Source: Epilithonimonas tenax DSM 16811
Lineage (GTDB): Bacteria > Bacteroidota > Bacteroidia > Flavobacteriales > Weeksellaceae
Reading direction: 5' to 3'
Length of the DNA: 64,000 nucleotides
Assembly (NCBI RefSeq): GCF_000428485.1
Contig: NZ_AUAA01000011.1
Coordinates: forward strand, 1-64,000
The position numbers were made by a program, and so were the translations under genes. This document shows, piece by piece, positions 1-8,095 of this stretch. Position 1 is the first letter of the stretch. Every line of letters starts with the position of its first letter. The notes beneath the pieces are model-generated. The model was not told where the DNA came from. It did no database searches and worked only from the letters and a program-made list of their open reading frames with translations.

Positions 1-28
1 AAAAATAATTTAAGGAGTTCGACATCAT

Positions 29-304
29 TTAACATCCTTCAAAATTATTAATTTTTATCTTTCTCCCCAAGTTTTGGAATTGATCCAAAACAGATCTGGC
101 GCCAATCTCCGCCAAAGCAATGATAGAGGGTAATTGCCCGTAATCTTCCTCCATAAACCGGAAGACCTTGTTGAGTTGTCTGATCTTTAGATTGTACTTG
201 TAGTCGTCCCAATTGCGAAATCCTGAGTTGGGAAGGTCGGCATCTTCCGAATCCGGCGGAAAGAGATTCTCGACGTTGTAGAACATCATCCATTCTGCAT
301 TCAT
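29..304 (-). pseudogene. Endonuclease/exonuclease/phosphatase N-terminal fragment
   Basis: The first residues (WMMFYNVENLFPPD) are the typical opening of the endonuclease/exonuclease/phosphatase (DNase I-like) fold, whose N-terminal Asn and later Glu bind a metal. ALAEIG near residue 66 corresponds to the catalytic Glu strand. Family members usually have more than 300 residues; here the frame stops after about 91, soon after that strand, so the catalytic Asp/His motifs are absent. I start at the ATG at 304, 5 bases after the corA stop; a TTG at 316 is the upstream alternative. The gene follows corA in the same direction. It is either a truncated pseudogene or is frameshifted near the window edge. 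The sequence to the left would decide. Confidence 0.55.
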
Positions 305-309
305 AGAGG

Positions 310-1212
310 CTACCAACGCTTTCTGCGCATATAGATAAACGTCACGACGACAATGGTCAGCATTACGCCTACCGTGATGAAGTAGCCATTCTTATGGTGC
401 AGTTCCGGCATATTATCGAAGTTCATTCCATACAGTCCGGCAATGAACGTGATTGGTAAAAAGTAAACCGAATAGATCGCCAAAAGTTTCATCACTTGGT
501 TGGCCTTCTGATCAGACATGGCAAGGAACATAGAGATGAGGTTGGTGGTCTGCGCATTCAAATGGTCATAGTCCGCTGTTACATCCTTTTGTTTGTCAAG
601 AAGATCCATCACCTGTACATCTTCCAGATCCAGCGTTTTGAACTTCGAGATCCATTCGCCGGACATATTCAGGACTCTTGTGTTGAGTCCGGATTTGCGT
701 TTTACTTTATATAGCCTTCGGATCTGCACGGAGTCGTTGGTGTTTTTCAGGAATATCTCGTTCTCCATCGCATCCAGTATTTCCAGAAGATTGCTGCTTT
801 CGTCATCAAAACTCTTCATGATTTTAAGAGCCAACCGCAACGCCAGTTCGTCCCGTTTAACAGTGTCAAAACCTTCTTTATCAAGTTCCGAGCACAGTTC
901 GTTGATACTTTTACTTTTGGTTCTATGCGTCGTAATGATAAGATGTGGAAGCAGAAAAATACCCAGTTTGCTGCTGATATCGCTGATGGTGTTCAGCGTC
1001 CGGCGTTCCAGATCCGTCGCTTCACGGGTCAGAAAGAATTTCACATCGCCCACTTCTTCATATTTCGGAAGGTGGTTAGGATCTACTGTATCCTCCAACA
1101 ACAGATGATTGATGTGGTACCGCTGATGCAAAAAAAGCAGGTCTTCCTCCGTCGGTGCAATCACATCGATCCATTCCCAGTGCTTTGATTTGTATTTCTG
1201 TTCTATTGGCAT
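310..1212 (-). CDS. corA: CorA family magnesium/cobalt transporter
   Basis: Predicted inner-membrane divalent cation channel of 300 residues, normal for the family. The large N-terminal cytoplasmic domain runs to about residue 240. It is followed by TM1 (about 242-261), the signature YGMN (residues 261-264) that forms the Mg2+ selectivity ring, a short acidic loop (NMPEL) and TM2 (about 276-295), ending in a basic tail. The ATG at 1212 lies only four bases from a -7 box (1217-1224), so the message may be leaderless. The exonuclease fragment follows in the same direction. Confidence 0.95.
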   Translation of the reverse strand: MPIEQKYKSKHWEWIDVIAPTEEDLLFLHQRYHINHLLLEDTVDPNHLPKYEEVGDVKFFLTREATDLERRTLNTISDISSKLGIFLLPHLIITTHRTKSKSINELCSELDKEGFDTVKRDELALRLALKIMKSFDDESSNLLEILDAMENEIFLKNTNDSVQIRRLYKVKRKSGLNTRVLNMSGEWISKFKTLDLEDVQVMDLLDKQKDVTADYDHLNAQTTNLISMFLAMSDQKANQVMKLLAIYSVYFLPITFIAGLYGMNFDNMPELHHKNGYFITVGVMLTIVVVTFIYMRRKRW

Positions 1213-1216
1213 ATCG

Positions 1217-1224
1217 CAAAACTA
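1217..1224 (-). promoter_or_regulatory. Predicted -7 box of corA
   Basis: On the minus strand this reads TAGTTTTG, a full match to the Bacteroidota -7 consensus TAnnTTTG. It ends 4 bases before the corA ATG. No clear -33 TTG is seen at the usual 19-21 base spacing. Confidence 0.5.
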
Positions 1225-1269
1225 AATAAAATTACAATGATTTTGTGAAAATAGCCTGCAGAATTTATG

Positions 1270-1369
1270 GGTCAGCTGTATCTGCCTTCCTCTTCCAATT
1301 TTTTTTTGCAGAGGATTTTAGCTCAAATAGAAGGCGAGGGCGAAGCAAAAAAGGATTTTCGTTCAAACC
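1270..1369 (+). repeat. Dispersed structured repeat, copy R1 (degenerate, subtype A)
   Basis: Left arm resembles CAGC..GCCTTCC..TTCCAAT followed by a T run and GC; right arm has GCAAAAAAGGATTTTCGTTC. The outer CAGC/GCTG ends seen in other copies have decayed on the right side. The loop is longer than in copies R4 and R5. Confidence 0.55.
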
Positions 1370-1533
1370 TAACGAATTGGTTCATCGATTCACATAAAAA
1401 TAAATAGTAAAGTTGACATAAGGCAGGGTGCGCTGCGCAACAATCAACATTTGTCATCCATTCTAGCTTTCAACTGCTTCGGCATTGGAAGAGGAAGAAG
1501 CGTTAAGGAATTTTAGAAGAAATTACGGAAAAT

Positions 1534-1591
1534 AAAAATCCACGGTTTGAAGCTGGCGCTGAAAAAACGCTGGCAGCAAGTTTGGATTTTT
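1534..1591. repeat. Inverted repeat with 9-bp arms
   Basis: AAAAATCCA at 1534-1542 is exactly complementary to TGGATTTTT at 1583-1591. The interior carries a direct repeat of GCTGGC. It is not followed by a T-tract beyond the arm, so I do not call it a terminator. Confidence 0.5.
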
Positions 1592-1763
1592 AAGAATTCA
1601 TTTAAAATTTAGCTGATTTTCCCAGTCTTGACTTTGCGACCCTTTTGTGTCAAGACAAAAGAACTATCTATTATGTCGTATTTATTTGATTGTGAATCAA
1701 TCTGTTGTCCAACCTATCAATTCTAACTTCTAATAAAAAAACCTATGTAAGCAATAAAATAAT

Positions 1764-1771
1764 TATTTTTG
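1764..1771 (+). promoter_or_regulatory. Predicted -7 box of fabH
   Basis: TATTTTTG, followed by C, matches TAnnTTTG and lies 22 bases before the ATG. No -33 TTG is present at the expected distance. Confidence 0.5.
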
Positions 1772-1793
1772 CAGGTACTTTTAAAATGAAATA

Positions 1794-2816
1794 ATGATCA
1801 AAAGTGTAATCTCAGGCGTAGGACATTACGTTCCTGAAAATATTGTAACAAACGATGACCTTTCCAAATTGATGACCACCAATGATGAGTGGATCACAGA
1901 GAGAACAGGCATCAAAGAAAGAAGACACCGCAAAAACCGGATAGACGCAGAAGAATCTACGTCCTATTATGGGCTGAAAGCTTCTGAGATCGCACTAAAA
2001 AACGCGAAAATGACGGCCAAAGATATAGACCATATTATTTTCGCAACACTGTCTCCGGATTATTACTTCCCGGGTTCCGGTGTTCTTTTGCAGGAGATGT
2101 TGGGTTGCGATACCATCGGTGCTTTGGATGTCAGAAACCAATGTTCAGGCTTTGTTTATGCCATGAGCGTTGCAGATGCCTTCATCAAATCTGGCTTGTA
2201 TCAAAATGTATTGGTGGTAGGCGCAGAGATCCATTCTTTTGGTTTGGATTTTTCGGATGCGGGACGAGGCGTTTCTGTGATCTTCGGAGATGGTGCTGGT
2301 GCCGTGGTTTTGTCTGCAAGTGAAGATGAGGACAAAGGCGGAATCCTTGCCGTTAATATGCATTCTGAAGGTAAATATGCAGAAGAACTGGCCGTGAAAT
2401 TCCCGGGAACCAAATTAGGCTGGAGTGATACCTTACTCTCAAATCCTGATTCTTTGAAGGCTGAAGATATCTATCCGGTGATGAATGGTAACTTCGTTTT
2501 CAAACACGCCGTGACGCGTTTTCCGGAAACGATCTTGGAAGCTTTGGAAAAAGCAGGCAAAACTATTGGTGATTTGGATTTACTTATTCCGCATCAGGCG
2601 AATATCAGAATTGCACAATACGTTCAACAATTGTTGCATCTCCCAGACGAAAAAGTCTTCGTGAATATTCAAAAATATGGAAATACAACCGCCGCTTCTA
2701 TTCCAATTGCTCTAAGTGAGGCCATCCTGGAAGGTAGAATGAAACGTGGCGATTTGGTGTGTATGTCCGCTTTCGGAAGTGGTTTCACTTGGGGAAGTGT
2801 TTTGTTTGAGTATTAA
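1794..2816 (+). CDS. fabH: Beta-ketoacyl-ACP synthase III
   Basis: Condenses a short acyl-CoA with malonyl-ACP to start fatty acid synthesis (cytoplasm). The length of 340 residues fits the family. The thiolase-fold catalytic triad is complete: Cys117 (RNQCSGFVYA), His267 (IPHQAN) and Asn297 (YGNTTAASIP). The N-terminal substrate-pocket motif NDEWITERTGI (30-40) is typical. It is not in an fab cluster. A strong bidirectional terminator follows at once, so it is probably monocistronic. A second, more divergent paralog lies at 58496-59575. Confidence 0.93.
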   Translation: MIKSVISGVGHYVPENIVTNDDLSKLMTTNDEWITERTGIKERRHRKNRIDAEESTSYYGLKASEIALKNAKMTAKDIDHIIFATLSPDYYFPGSGVLLQEMLGCDTIGALDVRNQCSGFVYAMSVADAFIKSGLYQNVLVVGAEIHSFGLDFSDAGRGVSVIFGDGAGAVVLSASEDEDKGGILAVNMHSEGKYAEELAVKFPGTKLGWSDTLLSNPDSLKAEDIYPVMNGNFVFKHAVTRFPETILEALEKAGKTIGDLDLLIPHQANIRIAQYVQQLLHLPDEKVFVNIQKYGNTTAASIPIALSEAILEGRMKRGDLVCMSAFGSGFTWGSVLFEY

Positions 2817-2835
2817 TTGAGGCTTGATAAAAACG

Positions 2836-2872
2836 AAAAGAGCTATTTGGTTTGCCAAATAGCTCTTTTTTT
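2836..2872. terminator. Bidirectional terminator between fabH and ohrR
   Basis: A 14-bp perfect stem (2837-2850 with 2855-2868) with loop TTTG is flanked by A and T tracts on both sides. The ohrR stop codon starts at 2871, inside the T tract, so the hairpin serves both convergent genes. Confidence 0.9.
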
Positions 2873-3299
2873 AGTCATTCATTTGCTTTACGACTTTATC
2901 TGATAGCGCTTTCAGCTGCTCTATTTCATCAAGATTTACGTGCATTGCTGTGGCCAATTCCGTAGGGACACAAGTCGCTTTTTCTTTGGTTTTTCGACCT
3001 TTTTCTGTCAAATAAATTTTGACGACGCGTTCATCTTCTGTGCTTCGTTTTCTGGTCAGATAACCTTTGGATTCTAGTCTTTTCAGCAAAGGTGTCAAAG
3101 TGCCGTTATCCAATTGCAGGATTGCTCCAACTTGATTCACGGTAAGATCATCTTTTTCCCAAAGCGCCATCATCGTAATGTATTGCGGATAAGTCAGCCC
3201 AATGTCTTTCAGGATCGGACGGTAACGCTGCATAATCTCACGATGCAAAACATAAACAGAGAAGCACAACTGTTTATCCAATTTTAGTAGATCTTCCAT
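2871..3299 (-). CDS. ohrR: OhrR-type MarR family peroxide-sensing repressor
   Basis: Winged-helix repressor of 142 residues that senses organic hydroperoxides through a conserved N-terminal cysteine, here Cys12 in LDKQLCFSVY, matching the reactive Cys of OhrR. The winged-helix region contains TYPQYITMMALWE, LDNGTLTPLLKRLE and the wing RKRSTEDERVV, all characteristic of the subfamily. I chose the ATG at 3299; a TTG at 3329 would add 10 residues. The target gene ohr lies immediately upstream in the same direction, so both are probably controlled by the palindrome at 3834-3853. Only one Cys lies near the N-terminus, but a second (ATCVPTEL) lies in the C-terminal half, so a one-Cys or two-Cys mechanism cannot be separated here. 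Confidence 0.9.
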   Translation of the reverse strand: MEDLLKLDKQLCFSVYVLHREIMQRYRPILKDIGLTYPQYITMMALWEKDDLTVNQVGAILQLDNGTLTPLLKRLESKGYLTRKRSTEDERVVKIYLTEKGRKTKEKATCVPTELATAMHVNLDEIEQLKALSDKVVKQMND

Positions 3300-3360
3300 A
3301 GGATGGATTATTTCAAATTCATAGGCCAAAATGCTTACATCTGAAAGATGTCAGATTTAT

Positions 3361-3783
3361 TTAGTCATTGCTGACAGTCAGTTTGACTTCGATGTTTCCT
3401 CTTGTTGCATTAGAATAAGGACAGATTTGATGTGCTTTTTCAATCAAGTCCTGAGCTTGCTCAATACTGACACCCGGAATGTTAGCATGCAATTCTGCTT
3501 CCAGTCCAAAACCACCATTTTCGATTTGTCCAATTCCTACTTTGGCGGTAACGGTTGTTTCGCCAGTTTCTATTTTACCCTGTTTGATGATCAGGTTCAA
3601 TGCGCTGTCAAAACAAGCCGCATAGCCTGCCGCGAAAAGCATTTCTGGGTTGGCAAAATCATCATTTGCTCCGCCAAGACCTTTTGGCATTCTGACTTCT
3701 AAGTCAAGAACGCCGTTGTCACTTTTTACGTTTCCGTTTCTTCCTCCTGTGGCTGTTGCGCCAATGGTGTACAATGTTTTCAT
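3361..3783 (-). CDS. ohr: Organic hydroperoxide resistance protein
   Basis: Ohr/OsmC-fold thiol peroxidase of 140 residues that reduces organic hydroperoxides. Both redox cysteines are present: Cys57 (AACFDSAL) and Cys121 (ICPYSNATRGN). The Arg/Glu-containing loop near RMPKGLGG (31-38) is also kept. It is transcribed toward ohrR, with 61 bases between them. The promoter region carries a textbook -7 box and a perfect 20-bp palindrome, supporting peroxide-inducible control. Confidence 0.96.
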   Translation of the reverse strand: MKTLYTIGATATGGRNGNVKSDNGVLDLEVRMPKGLGGANDDFANPEMLFAAGYAACFDSALNLIIKQGKIETGETTVTAKVGIGQIENGGFGLEAELHANIPGVSIEQAQDLIEKAHQICPYSNATRGNIEVKLTVSND

Positions 3784-3815
3784 TTTGTTGTTATTTTGAT
3801 TGTTATTTGATGGTG

Positions 3816-3823
3816 CAAATGTA
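3816..3823 (-). promoter_or_regulatory. -7 box of the ohr-ohrR promoter
   Basis: Minus strand TACATTTG followed by C. A TTG lies 22 bases upstream, inside the palindromic operator, so bound repressor would cover the -33 region. Confidence 0.65.
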
Positions 3824-3833
3824 TGACGTCATA

Positions 3834-3853
3834 TTATATTGTGCACAATATAA
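3834..3853. promoter_or_regulatory. Predicted OhrR operator
   Basis: TTATATTGTG/CACAATATAA is a perfect 20-bp palindrome placed just upstream of the ohr -7 box. Its position and its pairing with ohrR make it the best candidate operator. Confidence 0.75.
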
Positions 3854-3917
3854 ATAGATGTTTACATCAAAAACGATGATTGATGTAAACTATAAATGTT
3901 GTTTTCTGAATTTATAA

Positions 3918-5114
3918 CTAAATAAAATCATAGTAACCATTATCTTTTCCAAGGATTTTCTGATCATCGGTATTCAGCCATCTTTTCAGAACTGTTGCAT
4001 AGACTTTTCGGAAATCTTCTGTGTAGATCAGATCGCCGTTATTCAGTTTTGTAAGGTCAGGAAGGGCATTCAGAAGTCCTTTTTTCTTTAGTCCGCCGCT
4101 GATGAAGAACATTTGGTTGGCTGTTCCGTGGTCGGTTCCGTTGCTTGCATTTTGGGAAACTCTTCTCCCAAATTCTGAAAAGGTCATCACCATCACATCA
4201 TTGAATTTTCCATTTTCTTTCATGTCTTTCACAAAAATTTCAATTGCTTCATCGATGGCTTTGAATAATTGATTCTGCCTTTGATTCTGATTGGTGTGTG
4301 TATCAAAACTCCCAAGGGAAAGGTAATAAACTTGCGTGTTGATATCAGATTTAATGAGCGAAGCAATCGTCTTGAAGTCTTTTCCAATTTGCGTAGCCGG
4401 ATAAACTTTGTCCGTCGGTCTCGCTTTGCTTTCTTTAAATATATATTCTGAATTGTTGACCGTATTTCCGAGCGTATTGTAAAGGTAACTCGCCAAATCG
4501 TGATCGTGATCGTGATTGTCCGCCGCCAGTTTTTTATAAAGCGACTCCTGACTGTTATCGAATAGTTTTTTAGGATCTTTCAAAGCGATTGCTTTTTTGT
4601 TTTCACCTTTCATTGCGAGACTTAATAAATCATCAACTTCAATTGCCTGTGTCGGATTTGTGCAGTCGTGGCAAGCTTCATCCAAGTATCTTCCAAGCCA
4701 GCCAGAATTGATGATTTCGTGACTGCCACTTGCGGATTGCCAGATATCCATACTTCTAAAGTGGGATTTGTTCGGTTCTGGATAGCCAACGTTGTTCAAG
4801 GCCGCCAATTCGCCGTTGTCATATAGTTCTTTGAAGTACCTCAGGCTTGGATTGATAGCCGCTTCATCGGTCAGCAAAAGCGCCAGGTCCGCTTTGATAG
4901 AAATCCGATTTCTGGAACTGTAATAGATGTCATTTTTGATGGGAATGATCGTGTTCAACCCGTCATTTCCACCAGAAAGCTGAAGAATGATGAGGGTTTT
5001 TCCATTCATCTCAATGGCTTCCGGAAGTGTGAGCGCATTGAGGAAATTTGGGAACAGAAAAGAGGCGGCGGCAAAACTGCTGGTTTTTATAAAGGTTTTT
5101 CTATTGATAATCAT
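3918..5114 (-). CDS. DUF1501 family secreted protein
   Basis: 398 residues with an N-terminal leader (NRKTFIKTSSFAAASFLF, cleaved about residue 27) that resembles a Tat signal, as is usual in DUF1501 proteins. The alkaline-phosphatase/sulfatase-like core begins with LIILQLSGGNDGLNT (41-55); MTFSEFGRR and DHGTANQMF are further conserved family motifs. The biochemical role is not established. It follows the DUF1800 gene by 11 bases in the same direction; the two families are commonly encoded side by side, so a joint function in the cell envelope is likely. A short HDHDHD stretch may bind metal. Confidence 0.9.
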   Translation of the reverse strand: MIINRKTFIKTSSFAAASFLFPNFLNALTLPEAIEMNGKTLIILQLSGGNDGLNTIIPIKNDIYYSSRNRISIKADLALLLTDEAAINPSLRYFKELYDNGELAALNNVGYPEPNKSHFRSMDIWQSASGSHEIINSGWLGRYLDEACHDCTNPTQAIEVDDLLSLAMKGENKKAIALKDPKKLFDNSQESLYKKLAADNHDHDHDLASYLYNTLGNTVNNSEYIFKESKARPTDKVYPATQIGKDFKTIASLIKSDINTQVYYLSLGSFDTHTNQNQRQNQLFKAIDEAIEIFVKDMKENGKFNDVMVMTFSEFGRRVSQNASNGTDHGTANQMFFISGGLKKKGLLNALPDLTKLNNGDLIYTEDFRKVYATVLKRWLNTDDQKILGKDNGYYDFI

Positions 5115-5125
5115 AATGGCTTATT

Positions 5126-6493
5126 TTAACAAAGTTGATATTCCGGCGTTGACATGATACTAATCATCAGGTGCTTTCTGCTTTTTTCAGTATTAAACTG
5201 ATTGATCGTATTTCTGAGTTTTTCGGTTGGATTTGGTAACAGCAGACTGAAAAGATCTTCATCCAAAACCCTGGAAATGCTTTCCCAGTGGATGATGATC
5301 TTATGTTGGTTGCTGTTCACGACCACTTTGTTTTCATTTTTTCCCATATTCACGTCGTCATTCGGTTTCGGTTCTACATCTAGGGTTTTATAGCTTGCCA
5401 TTACGGATGGGATTTTCATTCTTAATAATAGGGTAGAACTGTCTATCCACGCCGTTCCGGATGGCCAGCCGGCGACATTGGGCGGTTGTAAAAGCTGTTG
5501 TCCCAGAAGTCTTTCGAAGTTGTAAATCGTGTTTCCATCTTTCGTATCCATCGGCATTATTCTGCGAATTCCTACTATCAAATCAATCGGAGATTTGACT
5601 CTTGCACCAATATTCTTTTCAGAATAAAACCAGCTAGAGAGGAAGATCTCATCTAATAAAGTCAAAATGTCATAGTCTGATCCGTAGAATTTCTGGCTCA
5701 ATGATTTGATTAATTGATCGTCTGGCGTTTCGTTAACAAGGTATTTGTAAATTTTTGTGGTGATAAATTCCGCGCATTCCGGTTTTTCCAGAATCATATT
5801 CATAATGTCTCTCCCGGTAAAATTTCCTCGTTTTCCAAGAAATTCTTTTTCCCCAGCATCGTGTTGTTTTAGATTTTCGTGAAACTCGCCATTCTCATCA
5901 TAACTCCATCCTGTGAAAGCTCTTGCAGACTCTTTGATGTCTTTTTCAGAGTAGAGCTTTCCTCTTCCAAGCGTGAAAAGTTCCATCAATTCTCTGGCGA
6001 AATTTTCGTTGGGTTTCGCTTTTTTGTTCTGTTGGTTATTGAGGAAAGTAAGCATCGCCGGCGATTTTGAAACTTCAAAGACCAACTCGCGGAAACTTCC
6101 CAGTGCATTCTTCCTGAAAATATTAATAATGTCAAGATTGAAAAGCGATTGCTGGATCCTTGTCGCAAAATGACCGTGCCAGAAAAGCGCCATTTTTTCT
6201 CGAAGCTGACTCTGGCTGTTGATCATTAGATCCTGCCAAGCTTTTCCTATGGCTGCATTGTGGTTTTTGTTGTAGAGATTGACTGGTTTTTTATCGCCCG
6301 ATTTGGCCATTTCCTGATATTGCGGATAAGAAAGTTGATAAGCCGTAATACCGATTGGTTTGTAGTCAGAAACTGATTTTAGTTGCTGGTAAAGTGTTTT
6401 ATGGCTGGCGGTTTTCAGTTTCTCAATATCATTGTGATGAATGCCAAAACCCGCTCTGGCAAGCAAGTGTTTATTGTGGAGGAAATTATTCAT
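5126..6493 (-). CDS. DUF1800 family protein
   Basis: 455 residues, helical. The family-defining opening HLLARAGFG is at residues 9-17; further typical motifs are FWHGHF, NFARELMELFTLG, AFTGW and QPPNVAGWP. I start at the ATG at 6493, since the TTG at 6523 adds 10 residues ahead of the conserved opening. No clear signal peptide is visible. The product is of unknown function; it pairs with the DUF1501 gene 11 bases downstream, almost certainly in one transcript. Confidence 0.9.
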   Translation of the reverse strand: MNNFLHNKHLLARAGFGIHHNDIEKLKTASHKTLYQQLKSVSDYKPIGITAYQLSYPQYQEMAKSGDKKPVNLYNKNHNAAIGKAWQDLMINSQSQLREKMALFWHGHFATRIQQSLFNLDIINIFRKNALGSFRELVFEVSKSPAMLTFLNNQQNKKAKPNENFARELMELFTLGRGKLYSEKDIKESARAFTGWSYDENGEFHENLKQHDAGEKEFLGKRGNFTGRDIMNMILEKPECAEFITTKIYKYLVNETPDDQLIKSLSQKFYGSDYDILTLLDEIFLSSWFYSEKNIGARVKSPIDLIVGIRRIMPMDTKDGNTIYNFERLLGQQLLQPPNVAGWPSGTAWIDSSTLLLRMKIPSVMASYKTLDVEPKPNDDVNMGKNENKVVVNSNQHKIIIHWESISRVLDEDLFSLLLPNPTEKLRNTINQFNTEKSRKHLMISIMSTPEYQLC

Positions 6494-6660
6494 GAGCGTG
6501 ATATGTTTTTGTTTGACTGTCAAAATCTGCTTTTGTTAAAGCAAGAATGGTGAAAATATGGGTTGGTGAATAAATTTTAATATTTAATTATGATTTTAAA
6601 ATATTGAAAATTAGAATATTAATTTTGATAATGTTAGATTGATCAAACAATTTGCTTTTT

Positions 6661-6675
6661 TGGCACGGTATTTAC
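6661..6675 (+). promoter_or_regulatory. Candidate sigma-54 (-24/-12) promoter
   Basis: TGGCACGGTATTTAC matches TGGCACG-N4-TTGC except for A in place of the -12 G; it is preceded by a T run. It lies 35 bases before the ATG of the beta-barrel gene. A sigma-A-like reading (TTG, 20 bases, TACCTTG) is the alternative. Confidence 0.4.
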
Positions 6676-6710
6676 AAGTAAGTACCTTGTAAAATTTAAA
6701 ATTTAAAAAT

Positions 6711-7283
6711 ATGAAGTCTTTAAAACAATTAATATTAGGAGCTGGGATTTTGGCAGGAGGATTATTGTCTGCACAAAGTGCTAATATGACTAATATGTTA
6801 AAAGTAGGTTTGAACGGTGGTGTTTCAACAGGTGGAAATACAGCAGCAAATCTAGGTGTGGATTTATCTTACCAGCACTTGGTGACTCCAGGTTTTGGTT
6901 TAGGTATTGCGACAGGTTACAATAACTATTTTGGAAAAGATAGAATGCAGAACGGCGTAGAAGTTAAAAATAACGATTTCGGTGTTATTCCTGTTGCTGC
7001 ACTTTTCCGAGTGTATCCAAAAGAAATGGGATTCTATTTCGGAGCTGATGTGGGTTACGGATTCATCGTTGGAGATGATCAAGTGGCAGAAAATTTCAGT
7101 GTAGCAAGACCAGATGGCGGTTTCTACATCAAACCTGAAATTGGTTACCACAACCGTGACTGGAACTTCTTTGCGCAGTACAACAAAACATTTACAGGAG
7201 ATAAAGGCCAAATTGGTGATCAGGATTATAACGCTGGAGCGATTGGTGTAGGATTCAGTTACAATATTCCATTAGGTAAGTAA
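6711..7283 (+). CDS. Small outer membrane beta-barrel protein
   Basis: 190 residues. A Sec signal peptide (about 1-22, ending LLSAQ) is followed by alternating amphipathic strands (LGVDLSYQHL, GFGLGIATGY, GFYFGADVGYGF, WNFFAQYNK, GAIGVGFSYNI), the pattern of an 8-strand barrel of the OmpW/Omp-beta-brl type. It is monocistronic, closed by a terminator. The substrate or role is unknown. The start is the ATG after an A-rich leader. The possible sigma-54 promoter upstream would make it condition-dependent. Confidence 0.85.
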   Translation: MKSLKQLILGAGILAGGLLSAQSANMTNMLKVGLNGGVSTGGNTAANLGVDLSYQHLVTPGFGLGIATGYNNYFGKDRMQNGVEVKNNDFGVIPVAALFRVYPKEMGFYFGADVGYGFIVGDDQVAENFSVARPDGGFYIKPEIGYHNRDWNFFAQYNKTFTGDKGQIGDQDYNAGAIGVGFSYNIPLGK

Positions 7284-7350
7284 ATCCTAATTTTTTCATC
7301 CTTTTAGGATCGAGGAAATCAAAAAATTTTTCAAAAAACATCAATATATG

Positions 7351-7387
7351 AAGCCTTCATTTTCGGATGAGGGCTTTATTTTTTAAA
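7351..7387 (+). terminator. Terminator after the beta-barrel gene
   Basis: A 10-bp stem (7351-7360 with 7367-7376, one G-U pair), loop TTTCGG, then a T-rich tail. Confidence 0.8.
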
Positions 7388-7427
7388 AACTTATCATACA
7401 TCAACATTTATTTTGATTGATTCTAAG

Positions 7428-7435
7428 TAGATTTG
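7428..7435 (+). promoter_or_regulatory. Predicted -7 box of the yceI-like gene
   Basis: TAGATTTG followed by C, a full match to TAnnTTTG, 24 bases before the ATG. Confidence 0.5.
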
Positions 7436-7459
7436 CATCATTAAAAAAATTAAAAAACA

Positions 7460-8026
7460 ATGAAAAAAGTAGCATTACTTGCAGTATTGGTCAGCGGACT
7501 GGCTTTCGGACAAACAAAAAAAGTGACAAGCTCAGACGTACACTGGTGGGGTTATAAAATCGCTAAAACAGAAGCATCTTCTCACGACGGAACTGTAAAC
7601 GTAAAATCTGGAAACCTTGTTCTTAAGAACGGAGCAGTGGTAGGTGGAACTTTCGTATTGGATATGACCAGTTTGACTGCTACAGATCTTACCGGAGAAT
7701 ACCAAAGTAAACTAAACGGTCACCTGAAAAATGGTGATTTTTTCGAAGTGGAAAAATTCCCAACTGCGACTTACAAAATCACTTCTGTAAAGAAAAACAC
7801 AAACAAAGATTACAACTTTGTCGTGAACGGAAACTTGACAGTAAAAGGAAAAACAGCACCAGTTTCTTTCCCAGCAAAGATCACTTCTGCCAAAGGTCTT
7901 GTGACTTTGGAGTCTGACAAATTCTCCTTCGACAGACAGAAATTTGATGTGGCTTACAAATCTACAATGCAAGATGTCATGGTCAAAGATGAGGTGGATA
8001 TGAAAGTAAAAATCAGCGTAAAATAA
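7460..8026 (+). CDS. YceI family periplasmic protein
   Basis: 188 residues: signal peptide to about residue 17 (GLAFGQ), then the YceI lipocalin-like barrel, which binds polyisoprenoid-type lipids in characterised members. Family hallmarks include the early VHWWGYK strand, the SGNLVLKNG segment, HLKNGDFFEVEKFPTATYKIT and NGNLTVKGKTAPVSFPAKI. It is flanked by terminators on both sides, so it is a single-gene unit. Confidence 0.93.
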   Translation: MKKVALLAVLVSGLAFGQTKKVTSSDVHWWGYKIAKTEASSHDGTVNVKSGNLVLKNGAVVGGTFVLDMTSLTATDLTGEYQSKLNGHLKNGDFFEVEKFPTATYKITSVKKNTNKDYNFVVNGNLTVKGKTAPVSFPAKITSAKGLVTLESDKFSFDRQKFDVAYKSTMQDVMVKDEVDMKVKISVK

Positions 8027-8050
8027 TTTGACACAAAATAGATAATTTTG

Positions 8051-8079
8051 AAGAGCAGATTTTTTCTGCTCTTTTTTTG
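8051..8079 (+). terminator. Terminator after the yceI-like gene
   Basis: Stem AAGAGCAG/CTGCTCTT with a 7-base loop, then a run of T. Confidence 0.85.
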
Positions 8080-8095
8080 TTGTTAAATTTGAATA

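Larger units (their letters stand above)
1213..1793. other. 581-base intergenic region between divergent corA and fabH
   Basis: No gene is supported here. It holds a degenerate copy of the dispersed structured repeat (1270-1369), a 58-base inverted repeat (1534-1591) and the fabH -7 box. A 28-codon open stretch (1507-1593) looks protein-like (LEEITENKNPRFEAG) but is preceded directly by a stop and has no start. Confidence 0.6.

Noticed and set aside
1507-1593. Possible small gene (28 codons, protein-like composition)
   Set aside because: A stop directly precedes it and there is no start codon; it overlaps an inverted repeat and is more likely spacer or an old relic.
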